The notes under the pieces: model-generated
The model's input: only the letters and a program-made list of their open reading frames with translations
What the model was told of the DNA's origin: nothing
The model's database searches: none
DNA from: Pseudomonas sp. ML2-2023-3
GTDB lineage: Bacteria; Pseudomonadota; Gammaproteobacteria; Pseudomonadales; Pseudomonadaceae
Length of the DNA: 64,000 bases
Direction of reading: 5' to 3'
NCBI RefSeq assembly: GCF_037055275.1
Contig: NZ_CP146343.1
Coordinates: 3,630,501-3,694,500, forward strand
Shown: positions 52,126 to 61,012 of the stretch, one piece after another
How positions within the stretch are numbered: the first letter of the stretch is position 1
Layout: the number at the start of each line of letters is the position of its first letter
Position numbers and translations under genes: made by a program

Positions 52126-54959
52126 AACGTGGTCTGCACACCCACGCGCAACGTACGCCCAGGCGCAGGCATGAAACTCTGGGCCAGCGGGTCGAGGTAA
52201 TAGCGGTCAGTCAGGTTCTGCAACGACACATTGAGCTGCGTGTGGTCCTTGAGCTTGTAGTTGAGGAACAGATCAAACAACGCCACTTGTTCATAGACCA
52301 GTTGCGGCGTGGTGGCACCGGTTTGCCATTCATTGTCGGCCTTGACGGTCGGGCCTGAGGTATAGGTTCCACGGCCGCCGACGGTGAGCGTCTGGTCAAA
52401 AAAGCGCAGGCCCGTGGTCAGGTTTGCCGCAAAGCGTGGCGGGTTCTGGGTGTTGGAGTAAGAACCCATGAAGCTGCCCGGCGTGCAGTTCGGCGTTTTG
52501 CTCAAGTCCTGATAGGGGTTGGAGCTGGCTCGCAAGCGTGCCGCGAAGGTCGAGTCGCAGGTTTCGGTTTTCAGGTAGTAAGTGGACGAAAAATCTGCAA
52601 ACACGCGACCCGCGTCGTAATGCGATTGCAACTCCAGGCCGCTGGTTTTGAAGCTGTCGGTATTGCTGAACTGCATCAGGCCCATCAACCCCGGGCTTGG
52701 ATCGTAATAGCGGGTGATGTAGTTCTTGATGTTGGTATTGAAGTAGGCAAGCTTGATGTCCGCCGAGTCATTGTCCACCCACAGGCTTTTATGCAGCGTG
52801 CTGGCACCGATCTCCCAGTTGCTTGAGCGCTCGGGTTTAAGGCCTTTGCCGGGCATGGTCTGCAAGACGCCCTGGCTGGTTTCGAACAGCGAAGGCATGC
52901 GCAGGCCCTGGGTGTATGAGGCATAGAAGAACGTGTCCGGCGCCAGTTCGACGTTGAAACCAATGGCAGGCGCAAAAGCACCGCCGCTGTCGCTTTGTTT
53001 GCCCGAGTACGCGTAACCGCTGACCACCTCGCCAACCTGGGACGGATAGACCGTCGACTCGGTAGCGCCGAAGTCGTTGTAGCGCGTGCCCTCGAAAGGG
53101 AAGTTGGTGTTGTTGAACACGATACCGTTGTTCAACCGCGGGTCCGTGGCGTTGGTGTACCGGCCGTTCTGATCCGGGAACCACATCATGTTGCCGTAGC
53201 TCTGCGGGCTAAAGACCCTCAGGTACCTCAACTCGCGCTCCTCGCGCAGCGCCGTCGAGTGGGCAACGTGATCCTTGGTGCGGTAATAGGTATAACGACC
53301 GCCCCCCCAGAGCGTCAGCCTGTCGACCGGCTGGTACTCCAGCTTGCTGTGCAGGCTGAACTCCTGCCGGGAGCCATCGCGCAGGCTGCGGTTGGCATTG
53401 ATGTCATCCTGATTGGTGACCACGCCTTTCTGCGGGCGCAGTTCCTCGATCTGGAACCCGCTGCCCACATCCAGCTTCAGATCGCCGTAGCGCGTAGTGA
53501 ACCGCGAGGTATTGGCCAGGTCGCCGCCAATGCGCCGGTCGGCCTGTCGGGTCCAGTTGCGATCCGAGCGATAACGCTGCGAAGCCGGCGCCAGCACCGA
53601 CGTCAGGTTGCTGGTTTGAGCGTCCGTCATCCACAGGCTGGCCGTCAGGTCCACCAACGGGTTGGCGTCTGGCAGGTAATTGTAGCGGGCGGTATAGGTG
53701 TCGATTTTCGTGTGGCTCAGGGGGTACTGGTAGATGCCCCCGGTGCCGAACCGGAAAATATCCGAAGGCATGATCTCGCCAATATGGCCGTCGTACCGCC
53801 TGAAGCCCAACTCCAGCGTATGGTCGTCGGCCGGGCGAATGGTGGTTTTGATCAGGTACGAGTCGGTCTCTGCCGATGAGTTGAGCACCTCTTCACCGGG
53901 GTTGTACGTCGTGGCGACCGTCATGTTCTCGCGCCCATAACGGTTAAACGTGCGGTAGCGGTCCTGACCCTTCTTGCCAGCGAAATAGTTGCCCTGATTG
54001 CGATGCGCGTACGCTGCCACCACATCGAAGTAGTAGTGGGTCCAGGCAAACGCAGCACTGCCGGACTGGGCCTCTGAACCGAACAGGCCGCCACGGTCCC
54101 GGTGCGGTTCGGAGTAAAGGGTCTCAGTGGCCGAATGGCCGTCACGGGAAGCGGGAGCAACGCCGTTGTTCCACACATCGCCTTTGAGGCGCAGGCCAAC
54201 GGTTTGACCGTCACGCAAAATGTCGTCTACGCCGATGGTGCGCATCTTTACCGTGCCGCCGATGGCACTCGATGTCAGGCTCGGGCCTTTGTCGATGGTG
54301 ATATCGCTGATCAGGTCAGGGTCAATGTAGCTGCGCTGCTGCGTACCGGCATAGCCGCGGTACACATCCAGCGCCTGTTGCGAGCCATCGACCGTGACGG
54401 CTACCCGGCTTTGCCCCTGGATGCCACGAATGTTCACATCCAGGCCACCGCCATTACGGCTGTCCCCTACCTGCACACCCGGCTGGCCCTTGAGTACATC
54501 GCCCACCGAGATCACGCCAAAACGTTGCATCTCTTCGCTGGAGATATACACGGTGGATCGAGGCGCCAGATAGACCTCTTCAAGGGCGGGATCTTCCCCT
54601 GTGACCTTCTGCGAGGGCAGCACGACCGCCCCTGCCCCCTGAAACAGTTCGACGCTGCCGTCCGCCCGGCGCTGATAGCTCAGGCCGGTGCCCGACAACA
54701 GTCGTGTCAGGCCCGCCTCGGTACTGAAGTCGCCCTGCAACCCCTTGCTGCTCTTGCCCGCCGTCAGTGTCGAACTCCCGGCCATGCTGATTCGCGCCTG
54801 CACACCGAAACGCGAAAGCACCTGATCCAGGGGGCCGGCATCGATATTGAAGTGCTGACGCTCATCAGCAGCGAAAACGGCTGCGCTGTAAAGCGGTTGC
54901 AGGCCCAGTAAAAGCAGGCCAAAGGTGCGGGCGCATAAAACACGTGCGGGGGAAATCAT
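52122..54959 (-). CDS. TonB-dependent receptor with STN signalling domain (haem-receptor-like)
   Basis: 945 residues. A signal peptide is followed by an STN secretin/TonB N-terminal domain (FNIDAGPLDQVLSRFGVQARISMAGSSTL). The plug is VGDVLKGQPGVQVGDSRNGGGLDVNIRGIQGQSRVAVTVDG. The beta-barrel includes YTQGLRMPSLFETS ... GLKPERSSNWEIG, which resembles the FRAP/NPNL box of haem receptors, and ends LRVGVQTTF. STN receptors signal to a FecR-type protein; the fecR/fecI-like genes lie directly upstream on the same strand. The substrate is probably haem or a haemophore, but no hasA-like gene is visible. Confidence 0.87.
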   Translation of the reverse strand: MISPARVLCARTFGLLLLGLQPLYSAAVFAADERQHFNIDAGPLDQVLSRFGVQARISMAGSSTLTAGKSSKGLQGDFSTEAGLTRLLSGTGLSYQRRADGSVELFQGAGAVVLPSQKVTGEDPALEEVYLAPRSTVYISSEEMQRFGVISVGDVLKGQPGVQVGDSRNGGGLDVNIRGIQGQSRVAVTVDGSQQALDVYRGYAGTQQRSYIDPDLISDITIDKGPSLTSSAIGGTVKMRTIGVDDILRDGQTVGLRLKGDVWNNGVAPASRDGHSATETLYSEPHRDRGGLFGSEAQSGSAAFAWTHYYFDVVAAYAHRNQGNYFAGKKGQDRYRTFNRYGRENMTVATTYNPGEEVLNSSAETDSYLIKTTIRPADDHTLELGFRRYDGHIGEIMPSDIFRFGTGGIYQYPLSHTKIDTYTARYNYLPDANPLVDLTASLWMTDAQTSNLTSVLAPASQRYRSDRNWTRQADRRIGGDLANTSRFTTRYGDLKLDVGSGFQIEELRPQKGVVTNQDDINANRSLRDGSRQEFSLHSKLEYQPVDRLTLWGGGRYTYYRTKDHVAHSTALREERELRYLRVFSPQSYGNMMWFPDQNGRYTNATDPRLNNGIVFNNTNFPFEGTRYNDFGATESTVYPSQVGEVVSGYAYSGKQSDSGGAFAPAIGFNVELAPDTFFYASYTQGLRMPSLFETSQGVLQTMPGKGLKPERSSNWEIGASTLHKSLWVDNDSADIKLAYFNTNIKNYITRYYDPSPGLMGLMQFSNTDSFKTSGLELQSHYDAGRVFADFSSTYYLKTETCDSTFAARLRASSNPYQDLSKTPNCTPGSFMGSYSNTQNPPRFAANLTTGLRFFDQTLTVGGRGTYTSGPTVKADNEWQTGATTPQLVYEQVALFDLFLNYKLKDHTQLNVSLQNLTDRYYLDPLAQSFMPAPGRTLRVGVQTTF

Positions 54960-55055
54960 GCAGGGCTCCTGAAGGTGAAGGCCCACCTGTTTCGGTGGGT
55001 TATTCCTATAGGCCCCGCCAGTTTCGAAAAACTGTCGCGCAGAACGAAAAATAAT

Positions 55056-56021
55056 TCAGACCGCCACCACCGTGACCCAATAGCGGGTCCGCCGCTCGAT
55101 ACGGACTGGCAATGCATGGGCGACCAGCGCCAGCGCCGCGTCCGTGTCATCCAGCTGGAAACTGCCCGTCACGCGCAAGGCCGCCACCTGTTCGCTGCAG
55201 CGCAAAATACCGGGCCGGTAGCGTGACAGCTCGGCCAGCAAAGCATCCAGGCGCATGCGCTCGGCCGGTAAAATGCCCCGCAGCCACGCCTGGGCCAGAA
55301 ACACATCGGTGAGGCTTGCCGGATGAATGCCCCCGGCATCCACCCGCGTTCGCCAACCCCCCTCCAGCAACAATGGCGCCCGGTTGTAAGGCGAGTTCAC
55401 CTGCACCAGGCCGCGCAATACCGTCACCTGAGTGCCCTGGCGATCATGGCGCACCAGCAGGCTGGCCCCACGGCCACGCAACACGGCATCGGGCGTGACC
55501 AGTTGCACCGAACCTGATTCGGCCTGTGCATTCAGGGCCAGTTCGCCCTCGATCAACTGCACATGGCGCTGGTCTTCTCGCCACTCCACGTTGGCCGCAC
55601 TGGCCGTGTTCAACCATAAGGAAGTGCCGTCGGCCAGCCGCCACTGACGACGCTCGCCCGTTGTGGTGCGGTAAGTGGCCAGGGCTGTGCGCACCACGGT
55701 CGATTGCGCACCTTGCCAGGAAACCCCGCCAAACAGGCCCAGTGCCAACAAGCACTTGAGCAGCTGCCTGCGCTGCTGAGGGTCTGCCCCGGCTGACTCA
55801 AGCGCCCTGCGCGCTGTGGCATCGGATAAAAGCGCGGCCCCGGGCTGCAGCAACAGCGCCAGGCTACTGACGCGCTGCCAGACACATTCGTGTTCAGCGC
55901 TCGCCTGACGCCATTGCTGCAAGGCCTGATGGTCAGCCGCCCCCATGAGCCCGGACTGCATGCGCACAATCCAGTCGATGGCCATATCCCGTACACGGGG
56001 ATTGACAGAAACGCCGCTCAT
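55056..56021 (-). CDS. FecR-family anti-sigma regulator
   Basis: 321 residues. DUF4880-like N-terminus (DMAIDWIVRMQSGLMGAADHQALQQWRQASAEHECVWQRV), a transmembrane segment near residues 88-103, then the FecR beta domain (YRTTTGERRQWRLADGTSLWLNTASAANVEW). It relays a signal from the STN receptor to the sigma factor. Start overlaps the sigma gene's stop. Confidence 0.93.
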   Translation of the reverse strand: MSGVSVNPRVRDMAIDWIVRMQSGLMGAADHQALQQWRQASAEHECVWQRVSSLALLLQPGAALLSDATARRALESAGADPQQRRQLLKCLLALGLFGGVSWQGAQSTVVRTALATYRTTTGERRQWRLADGTSLWLNTASAANVEWREDQRHVQLIEGELALNAQAESGSVQLVTPDAVLRGRGASLLVRHDRQGTQVTVLRGLVQVNSPYNRAPLLLEGGWRTRVDAGGIHPASLTDVFLAQAWLRGILPAERMRLDALLAELSRYRPGILRCSEQVAALRVTGSFQLDDTDAALALVAHALPVRIERRTRYWVTVVAV

Positions 56022-56524
56022 TCGAAACGGCTCGCGTAGCAGACGCTGAAGGCCTTGCTCATGGCCCGCTGCACCTGGGCCACGCTCAGGCTCAACTGCG
56101 CGGCGATCTGCGGGTAGGTCAAGCCATCGAGCTGGGACAAAAAGAAAATCTGCCGCACCCGGGCAGACAACCCGATCAACAGCGAATCGAGTTGCAGCAG
56201 GGTCTCGATCGTCAGGTAGCGGTCTTCGGGGGAAGGCTCCTCGCCTGCCGGTCGGGCAGCCAGCGCCTCAAGATAAGCCCGCTCGATTGCCTGACGCCGC
56301 CAGCGGTTGATCAGCAGACCGTTGGCAATGGTTGCAAGAAACGCCATGGGCTGACGCAACGCCTGCGCATCGTGCTTTGAACGCAGTACACGGATAAACG
56401 TGTCGTGTGCCAGGTCCTCGGCATCGGCGCGATGCCCCAGTCGCCGATGAAGCCAGCCCCGCAGCCAACCATGATGATTCGCATACAGCTGCTCGACGGG
56501 CGAGACGGTTCTGTCGTGAGACAT
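56018..56524 (-). CDS. FecI-type ECF sigma factor
   Basis: 168 residues. Region 2: DAEDLAHDTFIRVLRS and MAFLATIANGLLINRWRR. Region 4: LDSLLIGLSARVRQIFFLSQLDGLTYPQIAAQLSLSVAQVQRAMSKAF. Activates the receptor gene on surface signalling. Preceded by a Fur-box-like site. Confidence 0.94.
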   Translation of the reverse strand: MSHDRTVSPVEQLYANHHGWLRGWLHRRLGHRADAEDLAHDTFIRVLRSKHDAQALRQPMAFLATIANGLLINRWRRQAIERAYLEALAARPAGEEPSPEDRYLTIETLLQLDSLLIGLSARVRQIFFLSQLDGLTYPQIAAQLSLSVAQVQRAMSKAFSVCYASRFE

Positions 56525-56540
56525 GTGAGATTCGCTTGAT

Positions 56541-56559
56541 GTTAATGATAATTCTTCTC
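56541..56559 (-). promoter_or_regulatory. Fur-box-like operator
   Basis: GTTAATGATAATTCTTCTC matches the 19-bp Fur consensus GATAATGATAATCATTATC in most positions, including the AATGATAAT core. It is 17 bp upstream of the sigma gene's ATG, where Fur would block transcription in iron-rich cells. Confidence 0.65.
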
Positions 56560-56659
56560 ATCTTATTATTTGTAACTGACTTTTGTACAGCGTCAGCTCT
56601 GATTCCGGGCTTCCCACTGGGTGAAAAAAAACACTTCAAGGAGAGGGCATTGCCCCTGT

Positions 56660-57268
56660 TCAGCGTAGAACCGCGAGCAAGATCCCGAAGCCAACCAGCA
56701 GCCCACCGAAGACGCGGTCGATCCAGTGACGCACGGCAAGCAAGCGCCCCTGCACGGCCCCCGCCGAGAAACACAGCGCGACCAGAGCGAACCAGGCCAT
56801 ATGGGCCACTGCAATGAAGCCGCCATAGCCAATCTGCACGGCCAGCGGTGTGTCCGGGCGTACTACCTGCATAAACAGGCTGACGATAAACAGTGTGGTT
56901 TTAGGGTTGAGTGCATTGGTGAGAAAGCCCGTGCGCAGCGCCGCCAGATCCGACAATGGTGCCACCGGGCTTTCGGCTGACCTGCTGCCGGGATTGGCAC
57001 GCAACATCTTCACACCCAAATAGATCAGGTAAACCGCGCCCACCAGCCTGATGGTGCTGAACACCCAGGGCGACTGCTGGATCAGCAGGCCCACACCCAC
57101 CAGGGTGTAGGTCACATGCACCATCACCCCCAGGCCTATGCCCAGGGCGGTCAGCACCCCGGCGCGGCGCGACAGCATCAGACTGTTGCGCGTCACCATC
57201 GCAAAATCGGGCCCCGGACTGATGATGGCCAGCAGAGTTATTGTGATTACAGCTATCAATTCGGTCAT
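56660..57268 (-). CDS. LysE/RhtB-family amino-acid exporter
   Basis: 202 residues with six hydrophobic segments. The LysE start ISPGPDFAMVTRNSL and the GFLTNALNPKTTLFIVSLF segment are family marks. Exports amino acids or related metabolites. A LysR gene 66 bp away is divergent and probably controls it. Confidence 0.92.
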   Translation of the reverse strand: MTELIAVITITLLAIISPGPDFAMVTRNSLMLSRRAGVLTALGIGLGVMVHVTYTLVGVGLLIQQSPWVFSTIRLVGAVYLIYLGVKMLRANPGSRSAESPVAPLSDLAALRTGFLTNALNPKTTLFIVSLFMQVVRPDTPLAVQIGYGGFIAVAHMAWFALVALCFSAGAVQGRLLAVRHWIDRVFGGLLVGFGILLAVLR

Positions 57269-57334
57269 GGCGTATCCTGTCGACTGTTAACGAACAGACG
57301 CCATGCTATTGGCACAGACCGCAGATGAATAACG

Positions 57335-58258
57335 ATGATATCTGACAACAATAGTGAGTCTGACTCACCAATCAGTCATGGGCGGCTGCCTTCCCTTTTG
57401 GCCTTGCGTTGCTTTGAGGCTGCAGCACGTCAGGAGAACTTCAGTCGTGCCGCCAGCGAACTGCACCTGACCCCCGGCGCAGTCAGCCGCGCCGTGCGCC
57501 TGCTCGAAGACGAGCTGGGTGTGGAGCTGTTCGAGCGCCGCAGCCGCCGGGTGTTTCTCACCGATGCCGGCCGCGTGCTGGCCAAAGCGGTGGGCGATGG
57601 ACTGGGGCTGATGGCCCAGGCCATCGACACAGTGCGCGCCAACGCCCGCCAGAAACCGGCCTGGGTGCTGTCTTGCGAGCCTACGTTGCTGATGCGCTGG
57701 TTGATCCCGCGCTGGCCTGATTTCCAGGCCCGGCATCCGGAGATAAACGTACATCTGGTCGCGGGTGGAGGGCCGTTCAGCTTTGCCAGTGATATCGACC
57801 TGGCCATCCGCCGTGACGACTTCCCCTGGGCCGACAGTTATCATGCAGAGCCCTTGTTTGCGGAAAAAATCGGCCCGGTATGTCGCCCGGAAAAAGTTGC
57901 CCAGTGGTTTTGTGCAGAGGACGCCAGTCCGCAATTGCGGGCCGACGCACCTCGGCTGCACACGCGCACGCGGCCGGGGGCCTGGCATGAATGGGCCGCA
58001 GCGGCAGGCCTGGCCTGGCCTGAGGCACCGGGGCAAACCTTCGAGCACTTCTATTTCAGCCTGCAGGCGGCCGTTGCTGGCCTGGGCGTGGCCATCGGCC
58101 CCTGGCATCTGGTGCGCGACGATCTGGAAAGCGGCGTACTGGCTGCGCCTGGGGGGTTCGTCGAGGACGGTTCGCGTTATTGCCTGCTTTCGCCCCAGCC
58201 GTTGATTGCCGATAGCCCTCAGGCACAGTTGCTGGCATGGCTGCGTACGAAAGTTTGA
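57335..58258 (+). CDS. LysR-family regulator, GcvA-like
   Basis: 307 residues. HTH: LPSLLALRCFEAAARQENFSRAASELHLTPGAVSRAVRLLEDELGVELFER, the GcvA pattern. Binding domain: LSCEPTLLMRWLIPRWPDFQARHPEINVHL. Likely regulator of the divergent LysE exporter. Confidence 0.92.
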   Translation: MISDNNSESDSPISHGRLPSLLALRCFEAAARQENFSRAASELHLTPGAVSRAVRLLEDELGVELFERRSRRVFLTDAGRVLAKAVGDGLGLMAQAIDTVRANARQKPAWVLSCEPTLLMRWLIPRWPDFQARHPEINVHLVAGGGPFSFASDIDLAIRRDDFPWADSYHAEPLFAEKIGPVCRPEKVAQWFCAEDASPQLRADAPRLHTRTRPGAWHEWAAAAGLAWPEAPGQTFEHFYFSLQAAVAGLGVAIGPWHLVRDDLESGVLAAPGGFVEDGSRYCLLSPQPLIADSPQAQLLAWLRTKV

Positions 58259-58274
58259 GATCAGCGGCCCGGGC

Positions 58275-58970
58275 CTAGGCCAGCAATTGAGTGATCCAGC
58301 GGGCCTGCCGGGCGATTTCCTGCACCTTGTCCTCGGGTACCGCCTGCCGCGCCTGGTCAAAGCTGGTCAGGACCTTCTGCTTCTGGAGCAGCATGCGTTG
58401 CCACTTGCCCAGAAACACAGGGCTGCGCGCCTGCATCTGCAAGGGTCCGAAATACAGTTCCTCGGCCGTATACAGCACCGGCCCGGCGCGCTCGGCGACG
58501 ATGATTTCGTAGTAGAAGCCGTTTTCCTGCAACAGCTCTTCGCACAGGATCCTGTAGTGATTATCCATCAGCCATTGGCGCAGAGGCTGCTCACCGCCAT
58601 TGGGTTGCAGGATCAGCCCCTCCCGCCCGTTCAGCCGCGCCTTGCCGCTCTCAAGGATGTCGCGGATAGTCTCGCCACCCATGCCGCAGATACTGATCGC
58701 GGTGATCTCGTCTGCCGCCTCGATGGCCTCCAGACCGTTGGCCTGGCGCACGGTGATCAGCTGTTCCAGGCCGTTTTCGCGCACAGTGCGTTGCGCCGCG
58801 TGAAAGGGCGTCAACGCCACCTCGCCTGCAACTGCTGCCGTGATGGCACCACGGCGCATCAACGCCACCGGCAGATACCCATGGTCCGAACCGATATCGG
58901 CCAGGCGCGCACCGGCTGGCATATGGGCTGCCACGCGCTCAAGGCGCATGGACAATGTGTGTTCGTTCAA
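58275..58970 (-). CDS. trmK: TrmK-like tRNA (adenine-N1) methyltransferase
   Basis: 231 residues. SAM-binding ADIGSDHGYLPVALM, motif SICGMGGETIRDIL, and LILQPNGGEQPLRQWL in place of the catalytic NPP-like loop, all typical of the TrmK/COG2384 family, which methylates A22 of tRNA in Bacillus. Convergent with the LysR gene. Confidence 0.9.
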   Translation of the reverse strand: MNEHTLSMRLERVAAHMPAGARLADIGSDHGYLPVALMRRGAITAAVAGEVALTPFHAAQRTVRENGLEQLITVRQANGLEAIEAADEITAISICGMGGETIRDILESGKARLNGREGLILQPNGGEQPLRQWLMDNHYRILCEELLQENGFYYEIIVAERAGPVLYTAEELYFGPLQMQARSPVFLGKWQRMLLQKQKVLTSFDQARQAVPEDKVQEIARQARWITQLLA

Positions 58971-59098
58971 CTTCAGTTCCTTTTAACCGCCAATACCCGG
59001 CACCCTGGACGTGGGTGCGGGCGGCACATGATGCTCGGTGAATTGGGCGGGGTAAAGCTGCGCTCCACAGCGGTTCAGATTCGTCGTCTAACCCACGT

Positions 59099-59245
59099 GT
59101 AGTCGCTGACGAGTAGTACGAGGCTGCGATCGAGCGCGAAGCGGTCGCAAAACCGGTACACGCGGTACACCTGATTAACCGTGGAAGCCGATTTCACGAC
59201 TGCTTCGCAGCCGGACGCAGCCTCGCACGGCTCGTCAGCGACTAC
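59099..59245. repeat. MITE-like palindromic repeat, copy 2
   Basis: 147 bp bounded by perfect 15-bp inverted ends, GTAGTCGCTGACGAG and CTCGTCAGCGACTAC. The inside contains GAGGCTGCGATCGAG and CCGATTTCACGACTGC. The same unit recurs at 59268 and, inverted, at 37087. No reading frame is credible. Confidence 0.85.
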
Positions 59246-59267
59246 AGATTCTTCACCCATCCCGCGT

Positions 59268-59411
59268 GTAGTCGCTGACGAGTAGTACGAGGCTGCGATC
59301 GAGATGGTGCGCCACTGCGACGTAGCGGTCGCAAAACAGGCACACGCGGTATGCCTGATTAACCGTGAAAGCCGACTTTACGACTGCTACGTCGCAGTGC
59401 TCAGCGGCTAC
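59268..59411. repeat. MITE-like palindromic repeat, copy 3
   Basis: 144 bp, same orientation as the previous copy, 22 bp away. Left end perfect (GTAGTCGCTGACGAG), right end degenerate (CTCAGCGGCTAC). Internal GTGCGCCACTGCGACGTAGCGGTCGC is shared with the copy at 37087 but replaced in copy 2, so at least two subtypes exist. Confidence 0.85.
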
Positions 59412-59436
59412 AGAAGGCCGCGACACATGCGTGCTT

Positions 59437-59745
59437 TCACAAATGCCTGAACACCGCCGCTGCAATCACGCCTGCCGCGATCGCGGGCAGGGGCTTCTTG
59501 AGCACCAGCATCACAACTGCCGTGGTCAGCAAGGCAAGGCGTGCACCGTTGTCACCGTTAAGCGCCAGAGGCGCCAGCAGCGCGACCAGCACTGAGCCCG
59601 ACATGGCGCTGATGAACTGTTGCACCCGGTAGTTGATGGGAACGAAGGACATCACGAAAACGCCCCCCAGGCGCGTGACCAACGTGACCACGGCCATGAT
59701 CAGAATGATGATGAAGGTGCCGTAACCTGCGCTATCAATGCTCAC
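59437..59745 (-). CDS. azlD: AzlD-like branched-chain amino-acid exporter subunit
   Basis: 102 residues with four hydrophobic segments (FIIILIMAVVTLVTRLGGVFV, ...VLVALLAPLAL...). GTG start at 59745 overlaps the azlC stop (GTGA), showing coupling. AzlCD exports branched-chain amino acids. Confidence 0.88.
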   Translation of the reverse strand: MSIDSAGYGTFIIILIMAVVTLVTRLGGVFVMSFVPINYRVQQFISAMSGSVLVALLAPLALNGDNGARLALLTTAVVMLVLKKPLPAIAAGVIAAAVFRHL

Positions 59746-60452
59746 TTTTTCTTCTCCATCCACACAGCGCCAAGCACGCCACCTGCCAGTGCCCCGACCA
59801 CCACATGGCTGTTTTCAGGCAAGTACCGGTGCGCCAACAGTGACGAGACGGCTGCCACACTCCAGATCACCAGCATGCGCAGGTTCTTTTGCCCGCCGAC
59901 CACCATGGCCAGCAGAAAGCAGCCCATCACCATGTCCAGCCCCAGACTGACCGGGTCCTGGATATCGCTGCCAAAGTACACGCCCAGCCAACTGCCCAGC
60001 ACCCAGGCCGCCCACAGCGCAATGCCGCCGCCCAGGATCAGGCCGATGCCCGATTTGCCGCTGTTGAATGCCTGCATCGACATCGCCCAGTTGGCATCCG
60101 ATATCACCATCATCACCCCGTAGCGCTTGGCCGTAGGGAGCTCGCGCAGCCAGGGGTACAAGGTTGCCCCCATCAAAAGATGCCGGGCATTGATCGCAAA
60201 CACCGTCACGATCAACGGAACAAGAGGTACCTGCGCGCCCCAAAGGTCCAGCGCTGCGAACTGCGACGCACCAGCAAACACCAGGGTACTCATGAGCAGG
60301 CTTGCCCCATCGTCCAGCCCCGTCTGAGCAGCAGCAAGCCCGAACGCAATGCCGAACACCACCACAAACATGGAAATGGGCAAAAGCTGTTTGAAGCCGT
60401 CCCGGACTTCGTTCCAATTCAGCTCGACCGAGCTTTTTTCACCACTCAACAA
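59742..60452 (-). CDS. azlC: AzlC-like branched-chain amino-acid exporter subunit
   Basis: 236 residues. Family marks: DGFKQLLPISMFVVVFGIAFGLAA, FAGASQFAALDLW, NARHLLMGATLYPWL, and FLLAMVVGGQKN. Large subunit of the AzlCD permease; overlaps azlD. Confidence 0.92.
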   Translation of the reverse strand: MLSGEKSSVELNWNEVRDGFKQLLPISMFVVVFGIAFGLAAAQTGLDDGASLLMSTLVFAGASQFAALDLWGAQVPLVPLIVTVFAINARHLLMGATLYPWLRELPTAKRYGVMMVISDANWAMSMQAFNSGKSGIGLILGGGIALWAAWVLGSWLGVYFGSDIQDPVSLGLDMVMGCFLLAMVVGGQKNLRMLVIWSVAAVSSLLAHRYLPENSHVVVGALAGGVLGAVWMEKKK

Positions 60453-60573
60453 GACATCACCTCATCTGCACGACGACACGCTTTTTAATGCTGGCATTAT
60501 GAGGGCCTGAATCTAATCCAGAACAGCGTGCATGTGTAAAAGGTGTCGCAATGTCGCTATTGGCAGGGCGTTG

Positions 60574-60900
60574 TCAGATATCAGCAGGTGTTTTGACGCC
60601 CGACCTGAACCCATCGACCACGATATACAGCAGCGGCCCCACGGAAACAAAAACGGCGGTAAGCAGCAGATAAGGCAGCACCGATGCCAACGAACGGCCT
60701 TTGGCGCGAGCATCCCGGTACATCCAGATGCAGGCCAGAACCGCAAGCAGGTACAGGTCAATCACGACCTGAGCCGTGTCGGGGCTGGACATCAGGCCCA
60801 GGCCGAAAGCCACCAGCGACTGCTGCGCCGTCCACATCGTGTAGCCCGTGTAACCGGCGAAGCCCAGCAATGCGGCAAGGGCGAGATAGGGTTTGTTCAT
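60574..60900 (-). CDS. Small membrane protein, DUF2834-like
   Basis: 108 residues with three hydrophobic helices. The pattern LALAALLGFAGYTGYTMW ... DLYLLAVLACIWMYRDARAKGRS ... VSVGPLLYIV is that of DUF2834. Role unknown. No operon partner. Confidence 0.8.
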   Translation of the reverse strand: MNKPYLALAALLGFAGYTGYTMWTAQQSLVAFGLGLMSSPDTAQVVIDLYLLAVLACIWMYRDARAKGRSLASVLPYLLLTAVFVSVGPLLYIVVDGFRSGVKTPADI

Positions 60901-61012
60901 GTACTGTCCTTTAGCGGGGGCTGACGGTACGCCAGTTAGTGATACTTTTGCCGCACCCGCAATGACCTCACAGGTCATGGACGCCGATCATGGCCACTGC
61001 CAGAGTTGATGC

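Noticed and set aside
59075..59465. Short open frames over the two repeats
   Set aside because: The same peptide-like strings arise from the repeat DNA at each copy; no start sites or independent support.
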